Of a stretch of 64,000 nucleotides of DNA, positions 33,773 to 42,634 are shown in pieces. The stretch comes from Marinibacterium sp050389775 (lineage in GTDB: Bacteria > Pseudomonadota > Alphaproteobacteria > Rhodobacterales > Rhodobacteraceae), in contig NZ_CP177144.1 of NCBI RefSeq assembly GCF_050389775.1, forward strand, positions 2,170,001 through 2,234,000, read 5' to 3'. The position numbers and the translations under genes are program-made. The notes below the pieces were generated by a model. That model saw only the letters and a program-made list of their open reading frames with translations, was not told the origin of the DNA and ran no database searches. Each line of letters begins with the position of its first letter. The stretch's first letter is position 1.

Positions 33773-34869
33773 CCAGGCTGCTGCTGATGGCGGCCGGGGG
33801 CACCGGCGGCCACATGTTCCCCGCCCAGGCCCTGGCCGAAGCCATGCTGGCCCGGGGCTGGCGGGTCAAGCTGTCGACCGACGAACGGGGCGCGCGTTAT
33901 GTCGGGGCCTTTCCCGAGGCCGTCGAGATCGAGGAAGTGCCCTCGGCGACCTTTGCCCGTGGCGGGCTGATGGCCAAGGCGGCCGTGCCCTTCCGCGTGG
34001 GCGCCGGGGTGCTGTCGGCCATGATGCACATGCGCCGGGACCGGCCCGATGCCGTGGTGGGCTTTGGCGGCTATCCGTCGATCCCCGCGCTCGGTGCGGC
34101 CTATCTGATGAAACTGCCCCGGATGATCCACGAACAGAACGGCGTTCTGGGCCGGGTCAACGAGGCCTTTGCCACCCGGGTGACCTGCGTGGCCTGCGGC
34201 ACCTGGCCGACCGACCTGCCCGAAGGGGTCGAGGGCGTCTTTACCGGCAACCCGGTGCGCCGGGCCGTGCTGGAGCGAGCCGATGCGCCCTATATCCCGC
34301 CGGGCGATTACCCGATGGCCGTGCTGGTCATGGGCGGCAGCCAGGGCGCGCGGATCCTGTCCGACATGGTGCCCGCGGCCATCGCGGCCCTGCCCGAGGG
34401 CCTGCGCCGCAACATCCGCGTCAGCCACCAGGCCCGGGCCGAGGATCACGACCGGGTCGCAACCTTTTATGCCGAACACGGCATCCATGCCGACGTCCAG
34501 CCGTTCTTCCACGACGTGCCCAACCGCATGGCCGAGGCCCAGCTGGTCATCAGCCGCTCCGGCGCGTCCAGCGTGGCCGACATCTCGGTCATCGGCCGGC
34601 CGTCGATCCTAATCCCCTATGCCGTGGCCGCGGGCGATCACCAGACGGCCAATGCGCGGGGCCTGGTCGAGGCCGGCGCGGCGATCCGCATCCCGGAAAG
34701 CCAGCTGACGCCCGACGCCCTTTCCGACAACATCACCACGATCCTGACCCAGCCCCAGGGCGCCGTCCAGATGGGCCGCGCGGCCGTGTCGGTCAGCGCG
34801 CCGGATGCGACCGAACGCCTGGTCGCGCTGGTCGAGGGTCTTGCCAGCCAGACAGGGGAACCCCGATGA
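33769..34869 (+). CDS. murG: UDP-GlcNAc:lipid I N-acetylglucosaminyltransferase MurG
   Basis: A 366-aa GT-B glycosyltransferase that converts lipid I to lipid II on the inner membrane face. Motifs: the N-terminal glycine loop AAGGTGGHMFPAQALAE, VGFGGYPSIPA, IHEQNGVLGRVN, VMGGSQGARILSD and ISRSGASSVADISVIG. GTG start at 33769 overlaps the ftsW stop; ATGA overlaps murC at the other end. Confidence 0.97.
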   Translation: MTRLLLMAAGGTGGHMFPAQALAEAMLARGWRVKLSTDERGARYVGAFPEAVEIEEVPSATFARGGLMAKAAVPFRVGAGVLSAMMHMRRDRPDAVVGFGGYPSIPALGAAYLMKLPRMIHEQNGVLGRVNEAFATRVTCVACGTWPTDLPEGVEGVFTGNPVRRAVLERADAPYIPPGDYPMAVLVMGGSQGARILSDMVPAAIAALPEGLRRNIRVSHQARAEDHDRVATFYAEHGIHADVQPFFHDVPNRMAEAQLVISRSGASSVADISVIGRPSILIPYAVAAGDHQTANARGLVEAGAAIRIPESQLTPDALSDNITTILTQPQGAVQMGRAAVSVSAPDATERLVALVEGLASQTGEPR

Positions 34870-36269
34870 CACCCGCCACCAAGCTGCCCACCGACGTGGG
34901 GCCCATCCATTTCGTGGGCATCGGCGGCATCGGCATGTCGGGCATCGCCGAAGTGCTGCTGAACCTGGGCTACACGGTGCAGGGCTCGGACCTGAAACGG
35001 TCCAAGATCACCGACCGGTTGGCCGGCCTTGGTGCCACGGTCTTTGAGGGCCAGCGCCCCGAGAACCTGGAAAACGCGGCCGTTGTCGTGATTTCCTCGG
35101 CGATCAAGCCGGGCAATCCGGAACTGGACGAAGCCCGGCTGAAAGGCCTGCCCGTCGTGCGCCGGGCCGAGATGCTGGCCGAGCTGATGCGGCTGAAATC
35201 CAACGTGGCCGTGGCCGGCACCCATGGCAAGACGACAACCACGACCATGGTGGCCACGCTGCTCGATGCCGGCGACTTCGATCCGACGGTGGTCAATGGC
35301 GGGATCATCCATGCCTATGGGTCGAACGCCCGGATGGGGCAGGGCGAATGGATGGTCGTCGAGGCCGACGAGAGCGACGGCACGTTCAACCGGCTGCCCG
35401 CGACGGTGGCCATCGTGACCAATATCGACCCCGAGCACATGGAACATTGGGGCGATTTCGATCGCCTACGCGACGGGTTCTACGATTTCGTGTCCAACAT
35501 CCCGTTCTACGGCGTGGCCGTTTGCTGCACCGATCATGACGAGGTGCAGAAGCTTGTCGGCCGGATCACCGACCGCCGCGTCGTCACCTACGGGTTCAAT
35601 GCCCAGGCCGACGTGCGGGCGATCAACCTGACCTACAAGGCCGGCACCGCCCATTTCGACGTGGCCCTGCAGGCCGAGGACAAGGTCATCGAGGGCTGCA
35701 CCCTGCCGATGCCCGGCGATCACAACGTGTCCAACGCCCTGTCGGCCGTGGCCGTGGCCCGGCACCTGGGCATGAAGCTGGACCAGATCCGCGAGGCCCT
35801 GGCGAATTTCGGTGGCGTTAACCGGCGATTCACGAAAGTGGGCGAAGTTGACGGTGTAACGATCATCGACGACTACGGTCATCACCCGGTGGAAATCGCC
35901 GCCGTCCTGAAGGCCGCTCGCCAGGCGACCGAGGGCCGCATCATTGCCGTTCACCAGCCCCACCGCTACACCCGCCTGTCGTCGCTCTTCGACGATTTCT
36001 GCGCCTGTTTCAACGAAGCCGACGTGGTGGCCATCGCCGAGGTCTTCGCCGCCGGGGAAACGCCGATCGACGGCGCCGGGCGCGACGATCTGGTTGCCGG
36101 GCTCATCCGCCATGGCCATCGCCATGCCCGGGCCATCCTCGACGAAAACGACCTTGAACGCCTGGTGCGCGAACAGGCCCGGCCGGGCGACATGGTGGTC
36201 TGTCTCGGCGCCGGCACGATCTCGGCCTGGGCCAATGGCCTGCCCGAGCGGTTGAAAGGACAATCATGA
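34866..36269 (+). CDS. murC: UDP-N-acetylmuramate:L-alanine ligase MurC
   Basis: A 467-aa Mur ligase that adds the first residue, L-alanine, to UDP-MurNAc. Motifs: HFVGIGGIGMSGIAEVL (UDP binding), VAGTHGKTTTTTMVA (ATP loop), VEADESDGTFNRLP, TNIDPEHMEHWGDF, VNRRFTKVGEVDGV, IDDYGHHPVEIAAVL and AVHQPHRYTRL. The ATG at 34866 overlaps the murG stop. A 181-nt gap without a supported gene separates it from the DUF2484 pair. Confidence 0.97.
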   Translation: MTPATKLPTDVGPIHFVGIGGIGMSGIAEVLLNLGYTVQGSDLKRSKITDRLAGLGATVFEGQRPENLENAAVVVISSAIKPGNPELDEARLKGLPVVRRAEMLAELMRLKSNVAVAGTHGKTTTTTMVATLLDAGDFDPTVVNGGIIHAYGSNARMGQGEWMVVEADESDGTFNRLPATVAIVTNIDPEHMEHWGDFDRLRDGFYDFVSNIPFYGVAVCCTDHDEVQKLVGRITDRRVVTYGFNAQADVRAINLTYKAGTAHFDVALQAEDKVIEGCTLPMPGDHNVSNALSAVAVARHLGMKLDQIREALANFGGVNRRFTKVGEVDGVTIIDDYGHHPVEIAAVLKAARQATEGRIIAVHQPHRYTRLSSLFDDFCACFNEADVVAIAEVFAAGETPIDGAGRDDLVAGLIRHGHRHARAILDENDLERLVREQARPGDMVVCLGAGTISAWANGLPERLKGQS

Positions 36270-36450
36270 CTCAGACCGGGTTTCGGAGGGAGCAATCAGA
36301 GCGGCGGGTGGCTCGTCCCCGTCGCCTCGCCACCGGTCCTGCCGTGCGGACGGCCCCGGCCGTCGCGCCGACATCCGCCGTGCTGCCCGGCCAGGCCGAT
36401 GCGCCGCACCGCGCGGCCCCCGTTTTCCCCCGGCCGACCGGAGTTATGCC

Positions 36451-36711
36451 ATGACCCTGTCCCTGACGCTTGCCATCCTCTGGGTCTTTGCCTCGACCAT
36501 CGTGGCCTTCCTGCCGATGGAACGTCAGCTGCGCCCGGGCGGGTTGCTGCTGATCGTCGCGCCACTGCTGATCTGGGCCCTGGCCCGTGATTTCGGCCCG
36601 GTCGTGGGGATCATCGCCCTGGGCGCCTTCGTGTCGATGTACCGCAACCCGCTGCGCTATGTCTGGACCCGCATGCGCGGCAATGAATTCGAAGAGAGCC
36701 ACGGCGAATGA
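36451..36711 (+). CDS. DUF2484-family membrane protein, copy 1
   Basis: An 86-aa hydrophobic protein with two to three helices (SLTLAILWVFASTIVAFLPM, then LLLIVAPLLIWALA and VVGIIALGAFVSM) and a basic end, RNPLRYVWTRMRG. DUF2484 is a family found essentially in this order, commonly between murC and murB. Function unknown; the location suggests a link to wall synthesis. It overlaps the second copy by ATGA. Confidence 0.85.
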   Translation: MTLSLTLAILWVFASTIVAFLPMERQLRPGGLLLIVAPLLIWALARDFGPVVGIIALGAFVSMYRNPLRYVWTRMRGNEFEESHGE

Positions 36712-36965
36712 TCTCGCTGGTGCTGTTCTGCCTCTGGGTCGTGGCGGCCAATGTCATCGCCATGTTGCCCAGCCGCGATCAGCACTGGACGGCGGCCTAT
36801 GGCCTGATCGCCGTGGGCATTCCCCTGCTGGGCTACCTGACCTGGCAGAACGGGCCGGTGGCCGGGCTGATCGGCCTGCTGGCCGGCATGTCCGTGCTGC
36901 GCTGGCCGGTGATCTTCCTCACCCGCTGGCTGCGGGCCCGGTTCGGCCGCGGCACCGGGGGCTGA
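36708..36965 (+). CDS. DUF2484-family membrane protein, copy 2
   Basis: An 85-aa paralogue of the preceding protein: LVLFCLWVVAANVIAMLPS, then GLIAVGIPLLGYLTWQNGPV, GLIGLLAGMSVLRWP and a basic tail. The shared pattern is a first helix ending in A-x-LP, a GPV turn, and a last helix followed by RW/RY and arginines. It is translationally coupled to copy 1, so the two may form a hetero-oligomer. murB follows after 61 nt. Confidence 0.85.
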   Translation: MISLVLFCLWVVAANVIAMLPSRDQHWTAAYGLIAVGIPLLGYLTWQNGPVAGLIGLLAGMSVLRWPVIFLTRWLRARFGRGTGG

Positions 36966-37026
36966 GCGCCGCCGCCCCGGCCATCGCCGCTTGCCGCCCC
37001 GCCGCCGCGCTTGTAGGCAGGCGGGC

Positions 37027-37953
37027 ATGAGCACCATTCCCACCCCCCGTGGCCGGCTGACCGCCGGGCGCCCGCTGGCCGAGCTGACCTGGCTGCGCGT
37101 GGGCGGCCCGGCCGACTGGCTGTTCCAGCCCGCCGATCCCGCCGACCTGGCCGAATTCCTCGCCGCGCTGGACCCGGCCGTACCGGTCTTTCCGATGGGC
37201 GTGGGGTCGAACCTGATCGTCCGCGATGGCGGGCTGCGGGCGGTGGTCATCCGGCTGGGCCGGGGGTTCAACACCATCCGCTGCGAAGGCAACCGGGTCA
37301 TCGCCGGGGCCGCCGCGCTGGATGCCCATGTCGCGCGCAAGGCCGCCGCGGCGGGGATCGACCTGACCTTCCTGCGCACCATTCCCGGCACGATCGGCGG
37401 CGCCGTGCGCATGAACGCCGGCTGCTACGGCAGCTATGTCGCCGACCATTTCGTCTCGGCCACGGCCATCCTGCGCGACGGCCGCACCGTCACCCTGACC
37501 GCCGACGACCTGTCCTTTGCCTACCGCGAGACCGCCTGGCCCGAGGGGGCGGTGCTGGTCGAGGCGGTGTTCGAAGGCCAGGCGGGCGAGCCCGACGCGC
37601 TGGAGGCCCGGATGGCCGACCAGATCGCCCGGCGCGATGCCTCGCAGCCGACCCGGGACCGCAGCGCCGGCTCGACCTTCCGCAATCCGGCCGGTTTCTC
37701 GTCTACGGGCCGCGCCGACGACGTGCATGATCTCAAGGCCTGGAAGCTGATCGACGATGCCGGCCTGCGGGGCGCAACCCTCGGTGGCGCGCAGATGAGC
37801 GAGAAGCATTCCAACTTTCTCGTCAATATTGGAGGCGCCAGCGCCGCCGATCTCGAAGGATTGGGCGAGCGGGTGCGAAAAGAGGTTTACGATACGAGCG
37901 GCATAGAGCTAAAATGGGAAATCATGCGGGTCGGTGATCCGCAGGACAAATAA
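37027..37953 (+). CDS. murB: UDP-N-acetylenolpyruvoylglucosamine reductase MurB
   Basis: A 308-aa FAD enzyme of the type I group that reduces UDP-GlcNAc-enolpyruvate to UDP-MurNAc with NADPH. Motifs: LAELTWLRVGGPADWLF, PVFPMGVGSNLIVRDGG, TFLRTIPGTIGGAVRMNAGC, SAGSTFRNP (catalytic serine) and AQMSEKHSNFLVN, with the late glutamate in IELKWEI. The start is the ATG at 37027. There are 94 nt to ddl. Confidence 0.97.
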   Translation: MSTIPTPRGRLTAGRPLAELTWLRVGGPADWLFQPADPADLAEFLAALDPAVPVFPMGVGSNLIVRDGGLRAVVIRLGRGFNTIRCEGNRVIAGAAALDAHVARKAAAAGIDLTFLRTIPGTIGGAVRMNAGCYGSYVADHFVSATAILRDGRTVTLTADDLSFAYRETAWPEGAVLVEAVFEGQAGEPDALEARMADQIARRDASQPTRDRSAGSTFRNPAGFSSTGRADDVHDLKAWKLIDDAGLRGATLGGAQMSEKHSNFLVNIGGASAADLEGLGERVRKEVYDTSGIELKWEIMRVGDPQDK

Positions 37954-38047
37954 CTCGCGACCCCGGACAGGCAAAATCAACCGGGGCGTGCAATCGGGCA
38001 GTTGAGCGACGGGTACAAGAAGACCCGCGCAGAGTGGCAGGTGCGGC

Positions 38048-38962
38048 ATGTCGGGCAGGGCAGCCAGCTCAGTCGTTGTTCTCATGGGCGGTCCCTCGGC
38101 GGAGCGCGACGTCTCCTTGTCTTCCGGACAGGAATGCGCGTCGGCGTTGCGCAGTGAAGGCTTCCACGTGGCGGAACTGGACGCGGGCATGGATATCGCC
38201 GAACGTCTTCAGGCGTTGCGGCCAGACGTGGTGTTCAACGCGTTGCACGGCCGCTGGGGCGAAGACGGCTGCGTGCAGGGCATCCTTGAATGGCTGCGCA
38301 TTCCCTATACCCATTCCGGCGTGCTGGCCTCGGCCCTGGCGATGGACAAGCAGCGCAGCAAGAGCGTCTATGCCAACGCCGGGCTGCCGGTGGTCGAAAG
38401 CCTGATCTGCCCCAAGGCACAGGTCATGGCCGGCCACATGCTGATGCCGCCCTACGTGGTCAAACCCAACAACGAAGGCTCGTCGGTGGGCGTCTATCTC
38501 GTCCACGAGATGACCAATGCCCCGCCGCAGCTGGACGACGCCATGCCCGACGAGGTCATGGTCGAAACATATGTGCCGGGTCGCGAGCTGACGACCACGG
38601 TGATGGGCGACCGCGCCCTGACCGTGACCGACATCATCACCGACGGCTGGTACGATTACGACGCCAAGTACAAGCCCGGCGGGTCGCGCCACGAGATCCC
38701 GGCCGACATTCCCGCGCCGATCTTCGACCTGTGCATGGATTACGCCCTGCGCGCCCACCGGGCGCTGGGGTGCCGGGGCATCAGCCGCACCGATTTCCGC
38801 TGGAACGAAGAGCAGGGCCTGCAGGGGCTCTACCTGCTGGAAACCAATACCCAGCCGGGCATGACGCCGACCTCGCTGGCGCCCGAACAGGCGCTGCATG
38901 CGGGCTATGACTTCGGCGCCTTCTGCCGCTGGCTGGTGGAGGATGCCTCGTGCAATCGGTAA
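38048..38962 (+). CDS. ddl: D-alanine:D-alanine ligase
   Basis: A 304-aa ATP-grasp enzyme making the D-Ala-D-Ala used by MurF. Motifs: VVVLMGGPSAERDVSLSSGQ, FNALHGRWGEDGCVQGILE, KPNNEGSSVGV, and GCRGISRTDFRWNEEQGLQG with LLETNTQPGMTPTSLAPEQA near the end. Relatives with tyrosine after the ATP-binding region make D-Ala-D-Ala; resistance-type D-Ala-D-Lac ligases look different here. It overlaps ftsQ by 13 nt. Confidence 0.96.
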   Translation: MSGRAASSVVVLMGGPSAERDVSLSSGQECASALRSEGFHVAELDAGMDIAERLQALRPDVVFNALHGRWGEDGCVQGILEWLRIPYTHSGVLASALAMDKQRSKSVYANAGLPVVESLICPKAQVMAGHMLMPPYVVKPNNEGSSVGVYLVHEMTNAPPQLDDAMPDEVMVETYVPGRELTTTVMGDRALTVTDIITDGWYDYDAKYKPGGSRHEIPADIPAPIFDLCMDYALRAHRALGCRGISRTDFRWNEEQGLQGLYLLETNTQPGMTPTSLAPEQALHAGYDFGAFCRWLVEDASCNR

Positions 38963-39822
38963 GGCCCGCGCCGCATGATCCGGCGCCCAGCCGTCTTCAG
39001 TTCCGCGTTCAGCGCTGGCTTCTGACGCCCGGCATCCGGGTGCTGCTCAAGGCCGGGCTGCCGGCGCTGGCCGTGCTGGCCGGCACGGGCATCTTCCTGG
39101 CCAGTGAGACCCGGCGCGAGGCGCTGACCGACAAGGTCGCCGGGCTGCGGGCCTCGATCGAGGAACGGCCGGAATTCATGGTCAATGTCATGGCCATCGA
39201 CGGGGCGGGTGACGGCGTGGCCGAGGATATCCGCGAGATCCTGCCGCTGGACTTCCCGCTGTCGTCCTTCGATCTGGAACTGGGCGACATCCGCGACATG
39301 GTCGAAGGTCTGGACCCGGTGAAATCGGCGACGGTGCGCATCCGCCCCGGGGGCATCCTGCAGGTCGACGTGACCGAACGGGTGCCGGTGGTGGTGTGGC
39401 GCAACCGCGACGGGGTCGAGCTGCTGGATGCGGCCGGCGTGCATGTCGACACGGTGGCCCATCGCGCGGCCTATCCCGACCTGCCGCTGATCGCCGGGGC
39501 GGGCGCCGAAAGCCACGTGGCCGAGGCGCTGGAACTGATTGCCGCCGCGGACGAGCTGTCAGGCCGTCTGCGGGGGCTGGTGCGCATGGGGGAACGGCGC
39601 TGGGACGTGCTGCTGGATCGTGACCAGCGGATCATGCTGCCCGAGGACAACCCCGTGCAGGCATTGGAACGGGTCATCGCCCTGAGCGAGGCGCAGGATC
39701 TGCTGGAACGCGACGTGGAGGCGGTCGACATGCGCCTCGCCGCGCGGCCGACCCTGCGCATGACCGAAAACGCACAAAAAGACTGGTGGCAAATCCGGCA
39801 CCAGGACGAAAAAGGGCAGTAA
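38950..39822 (+). CDS. ftsQ: Cell division protein FtsQ
   Basis: A 290-aa bitopic membrane protein. Residues 1-34 are cytoplasmic, residues about 35-50 (AGLPALAVLAGTGIFLA) span the membrane, and a POTRA domain follows (FMVNVMAIDGAGDGVAEDIR, then LDPVKSATVRIRPGGILQVD and VTERVPVVVWRNRDG). FtsQ connects FtsL/FtsB to the early divisome. GTG start at 38950 lies inside the end of ddl. ftsA begins 19 nt after it ends. Confidence 0.95.
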   Translation: MQSVRPAPHDPAPSRLQFRVQRWLLTPGIRVLLKAGLPALAVLAGTGIFLASETRREALTDKVAGLRASIEERPEFMVNVMAIDGAGDGVAEDIREILPLDFPLSSFDLELGDIRDMVEGLDPVKSATVRIRPGGILQVDVTERVPVVVWRNRDGVELLDAAGVHVDTVAHRAAYPDLPLIAGAGAESHVAEALELIAAADELSGRLRGLVRMGERRWDVLLDRDQRIMLPEDNPVQALERVIALSEAQDLLERDVEAVDMRLAARPTLRMTENAQKDWWQIRHQDEKGQ

Positions 39823-39841
39823 GGGGCAGCGGGTAGACAAG

Positions 39842-41176
39842 ATGACGGACCTCTATCAGTCACAGCGGGCAATGCGGCAGATGCGGCGCATGGCCATGCA
39901 GCGGGGCGTGGTGGCCATTCTGGACGTGGGCTCGTCCAAGATCGCCTGCCTGGTGCTGCGCTTCGACGGCACGGGGCGGCTGAGCGAGGACAATTCCATC
40001 GGTTCGCTGGCCGGCCAGACCGGCTTTCGCGTGGTCGGCGCGGCGACGACACGGTCGCGCGGGGTGCAGTTCGGCGAGATCAACGCCATGCAGGAAACCG
40101 AGCGGGCCATCCGCACGGCGCTGCAGGCGGCGCAGAAGATGGCCGAAATCCGGGTCGACCACGTGATCGCCTGTTTCTCGGGCGCCGATCCGCGCAGCTA
40201 CGGGCTGGACGCCCGGGTCGAGCTGGAAGGCCAGGTGGTCACCGAGAGCGAGATCGCCCGCGTGCTGGCGGCCTGCGAAGTACCCGATTACGGCCCCGGC
40301 CGCGAGGTGCTGCATGCCCAGCCGGTCAATTTCGCGCTCGACCACCGGTCGGGCCTGGCCGATCCGCGGGGCCAGCTGGGCCAGGAACTGGCCGTCGACC
40401 TGCACATGCTGACCGTCGATGCCACCGCCGTGCAGAACCTGGCCTATTGCATCAAGCGCTGCGATCTCGAACTGGCCGGCATCGCCTCGTCGTCCTACAT
40501 GGCCGGGGTCTCGGCGCTGGTCGAGGACGAACAGGAGCTGGGCGCGGCCTGCATCGACATGGGCGGCGGGGCGACCGGCATCTCGATCTTCATGAAGAAG
40601 CACATGATCTATGCCGACACCGTGCGCATGGGCGGCGATCACGTGACCGGCGACATTTCCATGGGGCTGGGCGTGCCCATGGCCAAGGCCGAATGGATCA
40701 AGACCATGCATGGCGGCGTGCATGCCACGGGCATGGATGACCGCGAGCTGATCGAGATCGGCGGCGACACCGGCGATTGGGAACATGACCGGCGCACGGT
40801 CAGCCGCGCCGAGCTGATCGGCATCATGCGGCCGCGCGTCGAGGAGATCCTCGAAGAGGTGCGCACCCGGCTCGATGCCGCGGGCTTCGACCACCTGCCC
40901 AGCCAGCAGATCGTGCTGACCGGCGGGGCCAGCCAGATCCCCGGGCTGGACGGGCTGGCCAGCCGCATCCTCGGGCAGCAGGTGCGCCTGGGCCGGCCGC
41001 TGCGCGTGCATGGCCTGCCGCAGGCGGCCACGGGGCCGGGCTTTGCCGGGGCCGTGGGCCTGTCGCTCTTTGCCGCCCATCCGCAGGACGAATGGTGGGA
41101 TTTCGAGATCCCGGTCGACCGCTACCCGGCGCGGTCGCTGAAACGCGCGGTGCGCTGGTTTCGCGACAATTGGTAA
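39842..41176 (+). CDS. ftsA: Cell division protein FtsA
   Basis: A 444-aa actin-like ATPase that anchors FtsZ to the membrane. Actin-fold motifs are VAILDVGSSKIACLVL (phosphate 1), CIDMGGGATGISIF (phosphate 2) and IVLTGGASQIPGLDGLA (adenosine). The C-terminal amphipathic helix RSLKRAVRWFRDNW is the membrane-targeting sequence. FtsZ does not follow directly as it does in most species: a reversed two-gene unit lies between them. Confidence 0.97.
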   Translation: MTDLYQSQRAMRQMRRMAMQRGVVAILDVGSSKIACLVLRFDGTGRLSEDNSIGSLAGQTGFRVVGAATTRSRGVQFGEINAMQETERAIRTALQAAQKMAEIRVDHVIACFSGADPRSYGLDARVELEGQVVTESEIARVLAACEVPDYGPGREVLHAQPVNFALDHRSGLADPRGQLGQELAVDLHMLTVDATAVQNLAYCIKRCDLELAGIASSSYMAGVSALVEDEQELGAACIDMGGGATGISIFMKKHMIYADTVRMGGDHVTGDISMGLGVPMAKAEWIKTMHGGVHATGMDDRELIEIGGDTGDWEHDRRTVSRAELIGIMRPRVEEILEEVRTRLDAAGFDHLPSQQIVLTGGASQIPGLDGLASRILGQQVRLGRPLRVHGLPQAATGPGFAGAVGLSLFAAHPQDEWWDFEIPVDRYPARSLKRAVRWFRDNW

Positions 41177-41387
41177 ACACCTGGTGGCCGGGCGTTGAGA
41201 CGTCTGGCGCCGCGGCCGCCTGATCCGGCGCGGGGTCGCCTGGCCCGGCCGGGGGGTGACCCGGCCCGAGGTTGTCTGACCCGGCCCCCGGGGGCGTCTG
41301 ATCCGGAGCGGGGTGTCCGATCCGGAGCAGGGCGCTGTGATAGACGGGCTGCTCCTGTGGCAGCGCCGTCCGCCCCGGGGGCCGGGC
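41177..41387. repeat. Degenerate short repeats behind ftsA
   Basis: A run of loosely repeated 20-30-bp units of the type GTCTGATCCGG...GCGGGGT (about 41210-41335, roughly five copies) fills the space between convergent ftsA and the reversed gene pair. No clean terminator was seen. Confidence 0.5.
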
Positions 41388-41792
41388 TCAGAATTCGGTG
41401 CCCTTGTCCCAATCCATGTGATCCAGGTAATGCCAGGCCCCGCCGCGTTCGATGAACCAGATCGTGCGGTTGGTCTCGGCGCCCAGGCCCCAGGTCATTT
41501 CCCGCACGAAGGCGCCCGAGGCGACCTCGCCGGGCCGGGCCCGGTCGGGCAGCAGGTTGCGGAATTCCGGCATCTCGGGGGCCAGGGGAAAGATTTCGGT
41601 TTCCAGCGGCGCGCCGTATTCGGCTTCGGCCGTGGTCGGGGTCATCGCGGCCAGGGCCGCCGTGTCTGTCTGGCTGGACAAGCCTGTCTCCTTTGCTTGG
41701 GCTGTGGACGGATAGGGGGGCAGGGCGGTGCGGGCGATCAGCGCCAGGACCGCCAGCAGCGCGGCGCGCGGGCCGGTCATCATCGCCTTCAT
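41388..41792 (-). CDS. Secreted protein of unknown function, partner of the LysM zincin gene
   Basis: A 134-aa protein starting MKAMMTGPRAALLAVLALIA, a signal peptide with probable cleavage near TAQA. The mature part is acidic and ends in an aromatic motif, FVREMTWGLGAETNRTIWFI, then AWHYLDHMDWDKG. No family was recognised. It overlaps the stop of the LysM zincin gene by ATGA and is certainly cotranscribed with it. An inhibitor, immunity or substrate role for the enzyme is a working guess only. Confidence 0.6.
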   Translation of the reverse strand: MKAMMTGPRAALLAVLALIARTALPPYPSTAQAKETGLSSQTDTAALAAMTPTTAEAEYGAPLETEIFPLAPEMPEFRNLLPDRARPGEVASGAFVREMTWGLGAETNRTIWFIERGGAWHYLDHMDWDKGTEF

Positions 41793-42634
41793 CCCACGCT
41801 CTTCACCGTCCAGGTGGTGTCCTTGATCATCTTGTTGAGCTCGCCGACCAGGTGATCGGCATGGCGTTTGCGCAGCTCGTTGCCGATGTTCATCATGCTC
41901 TTCTTGTCGGCGAAATTGGCCGCGCCGGACTTGTATTCATCGCCATGGCCGGCCGGCCCGTGCTTGGAATTGCCCACCGCATGGCCGAATTCATGGGCAA
42001 AGGGCGATTGCTTGTCCTTGTCCTTGCCGGTGCCCAGCAGGTCCTTCAGCTTGGTGTCCTCGCTGTCCAGCTTGATCGTCTGCTTGCCCCAGTTCACGCT
42101 CGATGTCGGCGATTTCGAGCCCTTGGGCACCTTGGTCACGGTCACCTTCCAATGCCCGCCCGACTTGACCTTCTTGATGTCGAAGCTGACGTTGAACACC
42201 GTGTCCTTGAAGGCCCGGGCGAAATCGGACTTGCCCGCGCAGGTCAGCTTGAACTTGCCGCTCCAGCGCGCCCAGATCGCCTTGTCGGCGGCAGTGTGGA
42301 AATCGGCCATCTCCTTGGCCGTCCATTTCGACACGCCCGACGACAGGACAAAGGTGTATTCCCATTTCTGCTGGACGAAGATCAGCGCCTTGTCGGCGTT
42401 GATGTCGATGGACATGCGCGGCATGTCCTTGGTGTGCTTGCATTGCACGGTGGACGGGGTCGGCGGGATCGATACCTTGTCGCCCGGCTCGATCTTGTCG
42501 GGGTCCGGGCGCAGCTTGCGGAACTTGGCATTGGTCGGATCGTCGTAGAGCGCCTTCCACGTCTTTATTCCGTATTTCTTGGCGATCTTGGAAAGGGTCT
42601 CGCCCTTCTTGACGGTATGCACCGGGTCGGCCAT
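41789..42634 (-). CDS. LysM-domain putative zinc metallopeptidase (HEFGH), 281 aa
   Basis: Residues 4-58 form a LysM domain of a particular kind (VHTVKKGETLSKIAKKYGIK, then NAKFRKLRPDPDKIEPGDKV). This variant, with WKxLYD and LRPDP, resembles the LysM modules often found with contractile-injection (type VI-like) effector genes. The middle is a Lys-rich beta region. The C-terminal domain has HEFGH (214-218) as the zinc site and HGDEY (230-234) as a possible third-ligand region, with a final helix. There is no signal peptide. The start ATG at 42632-42634 follows GGAG. It stands in reverse orientation between ftsA and ftsZ and is coupled to a secreted partner. Protease activity and export route are inferred, not shown. 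Confidence 0.72.
   Translation of the reverse strand: MADPVHTVKKGETLSKIAKKYGIKTWKALYDDPTNAKFRKLRPDPDKIEPGDKVSIPPTPSTVQCKHTKDMPRMSIDINADKALIFVQQKWEYTFVLSSGVSKWTAKEMADFHTAADKAIWARWSGKFKLTCAGKSDFARAFKDTVFNVSFDIKKVKSGGHWKVTVTKVPKGSKSPTSSVNWGKQTIKLDSEDTKLKDLLGTGKDKDKQSPFAHEFGHAVGNSKHGPAGHGDEYKSGAANFADKKSMMNIGNELRKRHADHLVGELNKMIKDTTWTVKSVG

Noticed and set aside
36266..36454. A 62-codon frame between murC and the DUF2484 pair
   Set aside because: Pro/Arg/Ala-rich low-complexity translation and no family resemblance; it overlaps the murC end and the DUF2484 start.
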